A DNA stretch of 64,000 nt. Source: Clostridium_AF sediminicola. Lineage in GTDB: Bacteria > Bacillota > Clostridia > Clostridiales > Clostridiaceae. Position numbers and translations under genes: made by a program. The stretch lies in NCBI RefSeq assembly GCF_050402865.1, contig NZ_BAABMF010000015.1, positions 1 through 64,000 on the forward strand. The letters run 5' to 3'. The notes under the pieces are model-generated. The model was given only the letters and a program-made list of their open reading frames with translations, had not been told where the DNA came from and ran no database searches. Numbering within the stretch: position 1 is the stretch's first letter; each line of letters opens with the position of its first letter. Below are positions 52,614 through 61,180 of the stretch, piece after piece.

Positions 52614-52940
52614 TCAAAAGTATTTTTTATAAATTTTTTCCAGAGTTTTCTGGGCTTCAAACTCAAAATTATTAAATTTCTTCATAAGATCTTTAGCTTC
52701 TTTAGTAAGTGTAGAGCCACCACCTGAAACACCGCCAATCTGTTTTTCCAAAACAGTAAACCCAAGAACATCTTCCATCTTAGAAATAAGATTCCATGCC
52801 TTACTATAAGACATATTCATAGCTATTGCAGCTTTTCTTAAGGAACCAAGTTCTTCTACTTTCACCAAAAGGGATCTAGGACCTTTTCCAAATATCTTTG
52901 ATTCATTATCTTTTATCCAAACTTTCCAACCAAGTTCCAT
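52614..52940 (-). CDS. modE: ModE-type transcriptional regulator, DNA-binding domain only
   Basis: The 108-residue protein has the ModE winged helix: VEELGSLRKAAIAMNMSYSKAWNLISKMED at 28-57 and the wing GGVSGGGSTLT near 70-80. The C-terminal molbindin domains of E. coli ModE (total about 260 residues) are absent, so it may sense molybdate by another partner or indirectly. It faces the mod operon, and the box at 49393-49416 is a likely target. AAGGAC precedes the ATG. Confidence 0.88.
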   Translation of the reverse strand: MELGWKVWIKDNESKIFGKGPRSLLVKVEELGSLRKAAIAMNMSYSKAWNLISKMEDVLGFTVLEKQIGGVSGGGSTLTKEAKDLMKKFNNFEFEAQKTLEKIYKKYF

Positions 52941-53432
52941 TATTCTAAGTCCTTTCTACGCTCTTCTATATTTTAACCATATAATAATTATAGTTTGATT
53001 ATATAGTAATTACAAATAAAATAATAGGATTACTCGAGGTATATTTGAGAAACTAGTCACGGCTATAACTTAACTCTACCTTGATATTTCAAAGCTTTAA
53101 TATTTAGTAATCTAAATCTATAATTCTATTTTCAATAATGTTAATGAATTCTGGTTATATCATTCATCTACTGTAATTTTATACACTGCTTACATTTTTC
53201 GGATTAGTAAATTTTACGGGTAGAACAAATTTAATGGAAATATAAATAAAAATATAAAAACAATTAATATTTATCGCAAATTATGGTAATATATATATAT
53301 ATTTCAGTTAAATAATAATTTATACAAGTCCCCAAATCATTAGTACACTGACGTTTTCAACATGTATAAATTAAATATCAAGGTGGAAGCACTATAGATA
53401 AACTTTACATAAAATTAAGGAGCGTTTTAATT
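52941..53432 (+). other. 492-base intergenic region between modE and the PAS kinase
   Basis: AT-rich, without an open frame of coding character. It holds the upstream region of modE (minus) and of the kinase (plus). A short TA run lies near 53290. No riboswitch, RNA gene or convincing hairpin was recognised. Confidence 0.5.
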
Positions 53433-55124
53433 ATGGATAACTTATATAATGGATTTTTTCAAAATAATCATTCTATAATGCTTATAATTGGTTCTGACAA
53501 TGGAAATATAATCGATGCAAACAGGGCTGCTTGTGATTTTTATCAATATAGTTATGAGGATATGTTGCAGCTACAAATTACTGATTTAAATATAATTTCT
53601 GAAGATAAAATGGACTATGAAATAAATCGTTCAATAATTAATAATGAAAATCACTTTTTTTACAAACATAAATTAGCAAATGGAGAAATTCGAGATATAG
53701 AAGCGCACTGTGGACCAATAACTCAGAATGGTAAAAGAGTACTCTATGCAATTATTAATGATGTAACTGAACGTGTGAGAGCAGAGAAAAAAAATATTAA
53801 ATACAAAAATAAGCTAGAAAAGGAAATTGAAGATAGAACAAAAAAACTTCAAGAAATTAATGATAAGCTTAATAAAGAGGTTCTAGAGAACAAGAGAAAT
53901 ATGGAAAAGTTGAGAATTAGCGAAGAGCGATTGAAGTTTGCCTTAGATAGTTCTGGTGATGGGGTATGGGATTGGAATCTGGTAACAGATGAAGTTGTAT
54001 TTTCTAGATTATGTAAGGAAATGCTAGGATATGAGGAAAGTCAGATAAAAAATGAATTAATTGAATGGAAAAAACGTATACATCCAGATGATTTAGAAAG
54101 AAACTTGAAAATCCTTAAAGGATATATAAAAGGAAAAATCCCGGAATATAGAGATGAATACAGGGTTAGAACAAAAAATGGTTCTTATAAATGGATTATG
54201 GATAGGGCAAAAATAATTTCGTGGACAGATGAAGGGAAGCCACTTAGATTTATAGGAACCCATACTGATATTACGGATAGAAAGTTGATGGAGAGGCAGT
54301 TAAAGGATGCAAAAGAAAAGGCAGAAAAGGCTTTTAAAAACAAAAGCGAGTTTATAGCAAATATGTCACATGAACTTAGAACGCCTCTTAATGTTAATTT
54401 ATCAGCAATTCAACTTTTTCAATACTACTTGGAGAATGATGGGATTTTAAATAAGAAAAAAATTTCAAAGCATTTGAAATCTATGAGGCAAAGTGGTTTG
54501 AGATTGTTAAGATTGGTAAATAATTTAATTGATACAACAAAAGTTGATGCTGGTTTTTATGAGCCACATTTTTATAACTATAATATTGTAAACATTATAG
54601 AAAGAATTGCTATTTCAGTGGCTGACTATGCTAATTCGAAAGATATTAATCTAATATTTGATACAGATGCTGAAGAGATAATTACTCAATGTGATGTTGA
54701 TATGATAGAGAGGATTATGTTAAATATAATTTCCAATGCTATAAAACATACTGAAAGAAAGATTACTATAAATATATATAGTGATGAGAAAAATGTGATT
54801 ATTACTGTAAATGATGATGGTATGGGGTTGAAAGAAGAGCATAAAGATATAATTTTCCAAAGATATAAACAAGTTTCTAATATCTTTGCTCGCGAGAATG
54901 AGGGAACTGGATTAGGACTTGCTCTAACAAAATCCCTTGTAGAAATGCATGGAGGCAGTATTAATGTAGAAAGTGAATATGGCAATGGAGCAGAATTTAT
55001 AATTAAACTTCCTTTGAAATATAATTGTGATGAAAAGGTGATTTTAAATAATGTTAATTCAGATTCATATGATGAAGAGTTTGTAAAAAAAATGTTTGTT
55101 GAGTTTTCAGATATCTATAAATAG
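53433..55124 (+). CDS. PAS-domain sensor histidine kinase (soluble, orphan)
   Basis: The 563-residue protein has two PAS-like domains (about 10-115 and 165-285; GVWDWNLVTDEVVFSRLCKEMLGYEESQI), a coiled-coil link (about 120-165), a HisKA dimerisation domain with ANMSHELRTPL (phosphoacceptor His) and a HATPase_c domain with NIISNAIKHTE and GTGLGLALTKSLVEMHGG. There is no membrane segment, so it senses a cytoplasmic signal. No response regulator is adjacent, so it may feed a phosphorelay such as Spo0A (inference; common in clostridia). AAGGAG precedes the ATG. Confidence 0.92.
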   Translation: MDNLYNGFFQNNHSIMLIIGSDNGNIIDANRAACDFYQYSYEDMLQLQITDLNIISEDKMDYEINRSIINNENHFFYKHKLANGEIRDIEAHCGPITQNGKRVLYAIINDVTERVRAEKKNIKYKNKLEKEIEDRTKKLQEINDKLNKEVLENKRNMEKLRISEERLKFALDSSGDGVWDWNLVTDEVVFSRLCKEMLGYEESQIKNELIEWKKRIHPDDLERNLKILKGYIKGKIPEYRDEYRVRTKNGSYKWIMDRAKIISWTDEGKPLRFIGTHTDITDRKLMERQLKDAKEKAEKAFKNKSEFIANMSHELRTPLNVNLSAIQLFQYYLENDGILNKKKISKHLKSMRQSGLRLLRLVNNLIDTTKVDAGFYEPHFYNYNIVNIIERIAISVADYANSKDINLIFDTDAEEIITQCDVDMIERIMLNIISNAIKHTERKITINIYSDEKNVIITVNDDGMGLKEEHKDIIFQRYKQVSNIFARENEGTGLGLALTKSLVEMHGGSINVESEYGNGAEFIIKLPLKYNCDEKVILNNVNSDSYDEEFVKKMFVEFSDIYK

Positions 55125-55289
55125 AAGTATATAAAAATTTTCTGGAAAATATAACTTTTGGCACATGTAAAAAAAGTATATACCTTATATAATTGAATTA
55201 GGCATTTATTTACAAGTATGGATTTTCTATTATATAAAGGTTGGTTACATGAGTTTAATAAAGAATAAAAAGTATATGGAGGAAGGAAA

Positions 55290-56246
55290 ATGAGAGGCTA
55301 TAAAATTTTAATTGCAATTGCATTAGGAGCTGTTTTATTAATACCATCATTTACTGGATGTAATAAAAACGAAAGAGAGATATCTAAAGAAGAAGGTAAA
55401 AAAACATCAGATGTATCAACACAAGAAACAAAAGAAGAAGTACCACCAGTAGCAGATAAAGAACCAAAAGTAACATCTCAAAAAGGAGATATTGTAGATT
55501 CTGATAAGTTGTATAACAAAGAGGGAAACTACGAAGTACCAATAATAACTGATTGGATTGGAAAGGTATCTTATGTGATGGATGGAACATCAACGATTAT
55601 ATACCATATAACGAAAGATAAAAATGAACTTGAGCTAAACCCTGAATTACTACACATTGATGTGGCAAATAGTGGAGATAGTTTTGATGGGGAAGTGTTT
55701 ATGGAAATAGACGGTAAATCTTATTATTATATACCTAGATTTGATTTTCCATATTCAGAAGGAAGTGCTGATGCAATTGAATTTTCAGCATTTTATGATG
55801 ATATTCAAATAGTATTGCAATCTGTTTGGTTAATAGACGAATCAGCTTGGCAAGATGAAATTAAATCAAAAAATATAGGCACAAAACCAAAAGGAACTGT
55901 CGTGGATAATACCACCATACTATTTGGTAGTGGAAATTATACTGTCACTGTTCCAAATAATTGGGTTAGAAAAGTTTCATATAAAGTGTCACAAAATACA
56001 ATAACTTTTTATCATATTACTATAGACCCAGACGAATATGAGATAAGTCCTGAAATAATGAAAATTGATGTTGCAGATGGTATGCTTTCTGATGGTCCAG
56101 AAGTGGCCTATTCTAACGGGGATTATACCTACTATTACACACCAAGATTTGACTTTCCATACAAAGAGGGAAGTGATGATGCAAAGGAATTTACTGCACT
56201 GACTGATGACTTGGAAAAGGTATTAGAATCTTGTAAGTATAAATAA
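55290..56246 (+). CDS. Lipoprotein with a duplicated domain, unknown function
   Basis: The 318-residue protein has a lipobox-type signal (IPSFTGCNKN, Cys about 24) and a charged Ser/Thr/Glu linker (to about 75). Two copies of an approximately 110-residue domain follow. Copy one has NYEVPIITDWIGKVSYVM and YYYIPRFDFPYSEGSADA; copy two has NYTVTVPNNWVRKVSYKV and YYYTPRFDFPYKEGSDDA. The repeats are 105-130 residues apart and about 45% alike by eye. No family is recognised. AGGAGGAAGG precedes the ATG. It lies behind the PAS kinase gene, separated by 165 bases. Confidence 0.8.
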   Translation: MRGYKILIAIALGAVLLIPSFTGCNKNEREISKEEGKKTSDVSTQETKEEVPPVADKEPKVTSQKGDIVDSDKLYNKEGNYEVPIITDWIGKVSYVMDGTSTIIYHITKDKNELELNPELLHIDVANSGDSFDGEVFMEIDGKSYYYIPRFDFPYSEGSADAIEFSAFYDDIQIVLQSVWLIDESAWQDEIKSKNIGTKPKGTVVDNTTILFGSGNYTVTVPNNWVRKVSYKVSQNTITFYHITIDPDEYEISPEIMKIDVADGMLSDGPEVAYSNGDYTYYYTPRFDFPYKEGSDDAKEFTALTDDLEKVLESCKYK

Positions 56247-56297
56247 TAAAGTGATTGAGTTAAAAGTAATTAGTTTTGGAATAATTTAGAACTTATT

Positions 56298-56513
56298 TTG
56301 GAATTATTTAACCATAATGTACAATATTTAAGCATAACAGAAGACAAAAGTATTTATAGAATTAGGTTAGATGGATTAAATAGAAGTAAAGTTAATTCGT
56401 ATGGTGTTGATAATTTCAATGTATCAGAAGAATGGATTTATTATACAACTAATTTTGATGATAATACTTATAGAATTAAAATTGATGGAACTGGTAGAGA
56501 AAAGTTAGATTAA
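56298..56513 (+). pseudogene. Remnant of a DUF5050-type beta-propeller-like protein
   Basis: The 71-residue frame (TTG start, no ribosome-binding site) contains DKSIYRIRLDGLNRSKV and EWIYYTTNFDDNTYRIKIDGTGREKL. These are repeating YRI-x-IDGT-type blades of DUF5050/PD40-like propellers. It is only the C-terminal end of such a protein. A terminator follows directly. Confidence 0.65.
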
Positions 56514-56519
56514 TACATT

Positions 56520-56551
56520 GCCCTCCCCTTAATAATAGGTGAGGGCTTTTT
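56520..56551 (+). terminator. Terminator before the OmpR-type regulator gene
   Basis: GCCCTC (56520-56525) pairs with GAGGGC (56541-56546), with short inner pairs, followed by TTTTT. Confidence 0.85.
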
Positions 56552-56631
56552 GATTTTCAATTAAATGTAGTATACTGTGATATATAGATTAAGTTTACGT
56601 ATGATTAGTCGTTAGAAAGGATGATGAGTAC

Positions 56632-57327
56632 ATGGAAGAAAAAATTTTAATTGTAGATGATGAAAAAAGTATTGCGGATTTAATTGCATATGCTTTTAGA
56701 AGAGAAGGGTATAGTGTTGAAACGGCTTATAATGGAGAAGAAGCATTAAGTAAAATAAAAAATTTTAACCCACATATAATGATTATAGATGTAATGATGC
56801 CCAAAATGAGTGGATTTGATGTATGCAGGAAATTAGACAACAGAGAAAATTTAGGGATTGTAATGCTTACTGCAAAAAATGATATTGTAGACAAAGTATT
56901 AGGTTTAGAATTAGGGGCTGATGATTATATAACAAAGCCATTTGATATAAGAGAAATAATGGCAAGAGTTAAGTCACTACTTAGAAGATTAAGTAAAAAT
57001 TCTAATGAATCTGAAGGCACAGATATTCAAATAAAAGATTTAAAAGTTATTCTAAAACAAAGAAAAGTCCTTATTAAAGAACAAGCATTGGAATTGACTC
57101 CTAAAGAATTTGACTTGTTTGCTCTTTTAGTATCACATCTAGATAGAGTATATACAAGAGAAGAACTTTTAGATTTAATTTGGGAAATGGATTATATTGG
57201 GGGAACTAGAACGGTAGACATTCACATTCAGAGACTTAGAAAAAAACTACAAAAACCCTATGAAAATATAATACAGACAGTATATAGAGTAGGATATAAA
57301 GCTATAGGAGAAGTTTATGAAGGTTAG
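56632..57327 (+). CDS. OmpR/PhoB-family response regulator
   Basis: The 231-residue protein has a receiver (about 1-118; DDEKS, phosphoacceptor Asp in IIDVMMPKMSG, Lys in ITKPFD) and a C-terminal winged helix (EQALELTPKEFDLFALLVSH, TRTVDIHIQRLRKKL). The downstream kinase gene overlaps it by 11 bases, so the two are translationally coupled. Targets may include the beta-propeller and secreted protein genes that follow (inference). GAAAGGATG lies upstream of the ATG. Confidence 0.94.
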   Translation: MEEKILIVDDEKSIADLIAYAFRREGYSVETAYNGEEALSKIKNFNPHIMIIDVMMPKMSGFDVCRKLDNRENLGIVMLTAKNDIVDKVLGLELGADDYITKPFDIREIMARVKSLLRRLSKNSNESEGTDIQIKDLKVILKQRKVLIKEQALELTPKEFDLFALLVSHLDRVYTREELLDLIWEMDYIGGTRTVDIHIQRLRKKLQKPYENIIQTVYRVGYKAIGEVYEG

Positions 57328-58789
57328 TATAAAGATAAAATTCAGTGTATTCTTAGCACTTCTTTTACTTTTGACAGTGAGTATACTCAGCATATTTGTA
57401 TTGAGAGGAATACGAAACAATCAACAGAAAGATCATGAAATGTATTTAGCACGACAAACTAAAATTGCAAATACATATATTCATCAGATGTATCTCACAG
57501 AATCAATAAAAGAAGGAGAGAAATTTTTACAAGAAAGGTCACAAGAAATTGTATCACAATTAACTTCAATAAATGGAATGCATACTGTGATTTATAATAT
57601 GAATGGGAAAAAAATAGTCGATTCTATGCCGTATAATGCAAGAATAGATGTTGAAGATATACTTTCCTATGCCCTAAAGGATCAAATAGCATATCAAACT
57701 GTAGGAAATTATATAGAATACTGTGCACCGCTCCATAATGTGGACCAAATAGGAGTCATTAAATTTTATTATCCCCTTAAAAAAAGTATTGATTTTTATA
57801 ATAACATAAAATCCCTTTTTATCAGCATAGGTACGGTTGTATTTATATTTACTTTTATTGTCGCATATTTTTATTTTAATACATTTTCAAAAAGTATTTT
57901 TAAACTCAAAAATGATACATTAGATATTAAGAGGGGCGTATATAATAATATTATTCCTCTTAGAAGAAATGATGAACTTGGGGAATTGAGTGAAGGAATT
58001 TATTATATGAGCAGTCAAATTGAAAAAAACATTAAAGAAATGGAAGAAGAACAACAGAAATTGAACCTGGCAGTACAAAAATTAAAAGCATTAGAAAAGC
58101 AACAGAGAACTTTCATTGGGAATATAACTCATGAATTCAAAACACCTCTTACCGTTATAAAAACATATATGGATCTATTAAATATCTATTCAGACGATCC
58201 TAAATTGCTACAAGATGCAAAAGTGAACATCGTAAAAGAGACTCAAAGATTGCATGATATGGTGGAGAAGATTTTACACTTATCCTCATTACAAAAATAT
58301 GAGTTTGAATTTCAATGTGAAAAAATAGATGTGAAAGAGATACTTGAAGAAATTTGTAGCCGAATGAAAGGAAAAGCCCAGAAGTATAATATTAGCTTAA
58401 CAACAAGCTTGCAATCCGCTTTTATTCTAGGTGATAAAGAAAACTTAATGCATATTTTTATTAATTTAATAGACAATGCCATAAAATATAATACCCTTGG
58501 AGGAAAAATATTTATTAATAGCTATACAAAGGATGAAAAAGTATTTATAGAAGTAGCAGATACAGGAATTGGAATTCCAAAAGAAGCAAGGAATAAGATC
58601 TTTGAACCTTTTTATACAGTCCAAAAAAATCCTTCGAGAGATCATGGCGGAACAGGATTAGGTCTTCCTCTTGTAAAAGAATTGATAGAAAAACAAAAAG
58701 GAACAATTTCATTATTAGATACAGAAGAAAAAGGAACTACATTTTTAATTTCTTTTCCAATGAAAAGTTTACAGTTCGGAAACAAATAG
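57317..58789 (+). CDS. Membrane sensor histidine kinase (HAMP/HisKA/HATPase)
   Basis: The 490-residue protein has TM1 (about 7-28), an extracytoplasmic sensor of about 130 residues, TM2 (about 170-192), HAMP, then HisKA with GNITHEFKTPLTVIKTYMDLL (phosphoacceptor His), and HATPase_c with NLIDNAIKYN and GGTGLGLPLVKELIEKQKG. It phosphorylates the OmpR-type regulator. The gene starts inside the regulator's end; AGGAG is at 7 bases. The sensor domain was not recognised. Confidence 0.93.
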   Translation: MKVSIKIKFSVFLALLLLLTVSILSIFVLRGIRNNQQKDHEMYLARQTKIANTYIHQMYLTESIKEGEKFLQERSQEIVSQLTSINGMHTVIYNMNGKKIVDSMPYNARIDVEDILSYALKDQIAYQTVGNYIEYCAPLHNVDQIGVIKFYYPLKKSIDFYNNIKSLFISIGTVVFIFTFIVAYFYFNTFSKSIFKLKNDTLDIKRGVYNNIIPLRRNDELGELSEGIYYMSSQIEKNIKEMEEEQQKLNLAVQKLKALEKQQRTFIGNITHEFKTPLTVIKTYMDLLNIYSDDPKLLQDAKVNIVKETQRLHDMVEKILHLSSLQKYEFEFQCEKIDVKEILEEICSRMKGKAQKYNISLTTSLQSAFILGDKENLMHIFINLIDNAIKYNTLGGKIFINSYTKDEKVFIEVADTGIGIPKEARNKIFEPFYTVQKNPSRDHGGTGLGLPLVKELIEKQKGTISLLDTEEKGTTFLISFPMKSLQFGNK

Positions 58790-58851
58790 ATATACTTTCG
58801 AAAAATCAATATTGTATAGTATATTTATAGAAGATAAGGAGGAATTGAAAA

Positions 58852-59997
58852 ATGAAAAAAAGAAATGTAGTAGTAGGTGCTTTAATAGGTAGTGCTGTAG
58901 TAGTTAGCACTTTGGTTGCAACTATTAGCCACGCAGAGGTGGATAACAAGGTAACAATAATAAAAAATACACAAGATATTTTAGCAACTCAAGTTGTTGC
59001 ATCCAAAATAGATACTTATGAAGGTGTAACAGGATATGATTGGTTCGATGAAAATAAAGTAGTAATCACAAAAGAAAACAAAGAATTAGAACCAATAAAA
59101 ACTGAGATTGGTGATTTTGAAGTGAAAAATCTTTATTTACAAGATTTAAATTCTAAAGAAGAAAGAAGTATTGGGGATCAATCAAAATTCCAAGATGGAG
59201 CAATTTTTTCACCTAATAATAAACATATGTTTTATAGAAATCAATACGAAAAGAATAGTATAGGGTATATTGTAAATTTAAAAAATAATATAGAAGTTAA
59301 AATTTCAGATAGTTCTATAGATGAGTATGATTTAAGTGAAGCTCAATGGATTAATGATGAAGAATTAATTATGCCTTGTAGCAGTATTAAAGGTTTTGCT
59401 ATTGTAAATATTAGTGGAACTATAACAAAAATAAAAGATGTAGAAAGTGGAGTAATGGGAAAGGAAGATCCATTAAATGGACTTAGCATCACAAATCCAA
59501 TGAAAGTTGGAGATAAAATATATTATATAACCATACATCGGGGAGCAGATGATGATGATAAATTAAACGTTTATGACATTAATACAAAAGAAAAGAAAGA
59601 ATTGATTAAAGATGAGGTTCAAACTATTAGCCTATCTCCTAATAAAGAACAACTTCTAATGCTTACATCAAATCTTGAGAAAGATGTAAATGAATTGGTA
59701 TTGATAGATTTAGAAGGAACACAAAGAGAAGTATTAGCTGAAGGATATATATATGGTGCAACTTGGTCTCATGATGGAACAAAGGTATCTTATATATCAA
59801 ATGGAGAAGGGAATGAAGGGGTTAATGTAGTAGATGTAAAAACAAAGAAAAAATCATTGATTTCTGCTGGAGAATATTATATGCCTGTTGCATGGAGTCC
59901 ATCTGATAAAAAAATAATGCTTCATAGTAAAAAGTCAAAAAATAATGGAAGATTATTTGATGAAATAGATGTTATGAATGTAATTACTTTAAAATAG
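58852..59997 (+). CDS. Exported beta-propeller protein (TolB/PD40-like)
   Basis: The 381-residue protein has a signal peptide (KKRNVVVGALIGSAVVVSTLV, cleaved near SHA-E) and a WD/PD40-like repeat body. Blades are visible: KFQDGAIFSPNNKHMFY, QTISLSPNKEQLLML, GYIYGATWSHDGTKVSYIS and YMPVAWSPSDKKIML. Such propellers bind peptides or ligands at the surface. It follows the kinase by 62 bases and is probably a TCS-controlled or sensing partner (inference). AAGGAGG precedes the ATG. Confidence 0.78.
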   Translation: MKKRNVVVGALIGSAVVVSTLVATISHAEVDNKVTIIKNTQDILATQVVASKIDTYEGVTGYDWFDENKVVITKENKELEPIKTEIGDFEVKNLYLQDLNSKEERSIGDQSKFQDGAIFSPNNKHMFYRNQYEKNSIGYIVNLKNNIEVKISDSSIDEYDLSEAQWINDEELIMPCSSIKGFAIVNISGTITKIKDVESGVMGKEDPLNGLSITNPMKVGDKIYYITIHRGADDDDKLNVYDINTKEKKELIKDEVQTISLSPNKEQLLMLTSNLEKDVNELVLIDLEGTQREVLAEGYIYGATWSHDGTKVSYISNGEGNEGVNVVDVKTKKKSLISAGEYYMPVAWSPSDKKIMLHSKKSKNNGRLFDEIDVMNVITLK

Positions 59998-60143
59998 CCC
60001 ATAGGATTTAGATAATATGGTTTAATCTAAAAAATATATAGATTTTATAATTTAAAATTCTTCATAATTCCTTGATATTTTATTAGTAATATTATCTCAT
60101 AAGATAAATACTTACAAAATAGAAATCAAAGGAGTGTGAAATA

Positions 60144-60707
60144 ATGAATAACTTTAAGAAACTTATAATTCCAGGAACAATTGCATTAAGCGTATTGGGA
60201 GCATCAACTGCTTTTGCAGCAGGAGCTACATCTACAAATCTATGGAATGACATTAGTAAAGGAGTTACTATGGAACATAGAGGAAGCCTTAAAGGTGGAT
60301 TTGAAAACAGAGAAGATAGAGAAGCATTAAGAATTGAAAGACAAGAAACAGAAGGAGAAATAATTAAAAAAGCTGAAGAATTAATTCCTGGTGTTGCTGA
60401 AAAAATTGAAACCGTTAGAACAGAAATAAATACAGCACATGATGGTATGAAAGAAAAGATTGATGATATTAAAGAAAAAGTAGAAAGTGGAGAAATCACT
60501 AGAGAAGAGTTAAGAGAAAAGCTAGGAAATAAAATGGGTAAATTAGGTCATGGATCTAAAGAAGAAAGAGCTGCAAATCCATGGAGTGAGTTAGAATCAG
60601 CTATAGAATCAAAAGATAAAGAGGCTACTCAAACAGCAGTTGAGTCGATCTTAGAACATATGAATGAACATTTGACTTCAATTAACGAAAAACTTGATGC
60701 TTTATAA
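60144..60707 (+). CDS. Small secreted helical protein, unknown function
   Basis: The 187-residue protein has a signal peptide (about 1-25, cleaved after AFA) and a mature part that is highly charged and helical (EKIETVRTEINTAHDGMKEKIDDIKEKVESGEITREELREKLGNKMGKL). The pattern with Glu/Lys heptads suggests a coiled coil or helical bundle, of the kind seen in periplasm-type Spy/CpxP-like or sortase-free surface proteins, but no match is claimed. AAAGGAGTG precedes the ATG. It ends at a terminator. Confidence 0.75.
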   Translation: MNNFKKLIIPGTIALSVLGASTAFAAGATSTNLWNDISKGVTMEHRGSLKGGFENREDREALRIERQETEGEIIKKAEELIPGVAEKIETVRTEINTAHDGMKEKIDDIKEKVESGEITREELREKLGNKMGKLGHGSKEERAANPWSELESAIESKDKEATQTAVESILEHMNEHLTSINEKLDAL

Positions 60708-60723
60708 TAATAAAACAAATAGT

Positions 60724-60774
60724 AAAACACCTTATTTTCAAATAATAAAAAATTTGAAGTAAGGTGTTTTATTT
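60724..60774 (+). terminator. Terminator after the secreted helical protein
   Basis: AAAACACCTTA...TTCAAAT (60724-60743) pairs with 60752-60770, apart from one bulged base, then ATTTAATTT. Confidence 0.85.
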
Positions 60775-60928
60775 AATTTAACAATGTTATTATTTTTGAA
60801 AATGTACTTCTATAAGAATCAGTAATATAGAAAATTCGAAAAATATTTCAAAAAATCAAAAGATATTTAAAAAATATTGACATTATGATTTAACAATTAT
60901 ATAATTAAATACATAAAATAAATAAGAA

Positions 60929-61029
60929 TCTTATCAAGAGCGGTGGAGGGACTGGCCCTATGAAACCCAGCAACCAGAAGGAAACTTCGAAGGTGCTAAA
61001 TCCAGCAGGTTATTACCTGACAGATAAGA
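60929..61029 (+). promoter_or_regulatory. SAM-I (S-box) riboswitch
   Basis: The conserved S-box core is present: TTATCAAGAG, GGTGGAGGGACTGGCCC, TGAAACCCAGCAACC and GGTGCTAAATCC, closing with the P1 strand GATAAG (61023-61028). Binding of S-adenosylmethionine should stabilise P1 and permit the terminator at 61047. It controls metF and metH. Confidence 0.95.
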
Positions 61030-61046
61030 ATAGAAGCTGTAAATAT

Positions 61047-61079
61047 AGCCTTCTTGCATTATCTGCAAGAAGGCTTTTG
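61047..61079 (+). terminator. SAM-controlled intrinsic terminator
   Basis: Perfect 12-bp stem (61047-61058 with 61064-61075), 5-nt loop, then TTTGCTTTT. It is the expression platform of the SAM riboswitch. Confidence 0.9.
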
Positions 61080-61105
61080 CTTTTGAATTAAAAAGGGGGA
61101 CTAAG

Positions 61106-61180
61106 ATGTTAAAAAAATCATGTTTTGAAATAGTAAATGTTGAAGGAGGTTTATATGCATATAAAGGATTTATATTCTAA
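61106..61180 (+). CDS. Short leader ORF overlapping metF (24 residues)
   Basis: An ATG at 61106, preceded by GGGGGAC, encodes MLKKSCFEIVNVEGGLYAYK plus 4 residues, ending TAA at 61178-61180. It overlaps the first bases of metF (61155) in another frame. Ribosomes translating it would cross the metF ribosome-binding site, so translation coupling is possible. It may also be chance; no conservation could be tested. Confidence 0.4.
   Translation: MLKKSCFEIVNVEGGLYAYKGFIF

Noticed and set aside
52979..53004. ATATAAT...ATTATAT inverted repeat upstream of modE as a second ModE box
   Set aside because: Too AT-rich to stand out from background and lacks the GTTATAT/ATAAC half-sites seen before modA.
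53285..53305. TA-rich tract as a microsatellite switch
   Set aside because: Short TA run in AT-rich intergenic DNA with no gene start or promoter arranged around it.
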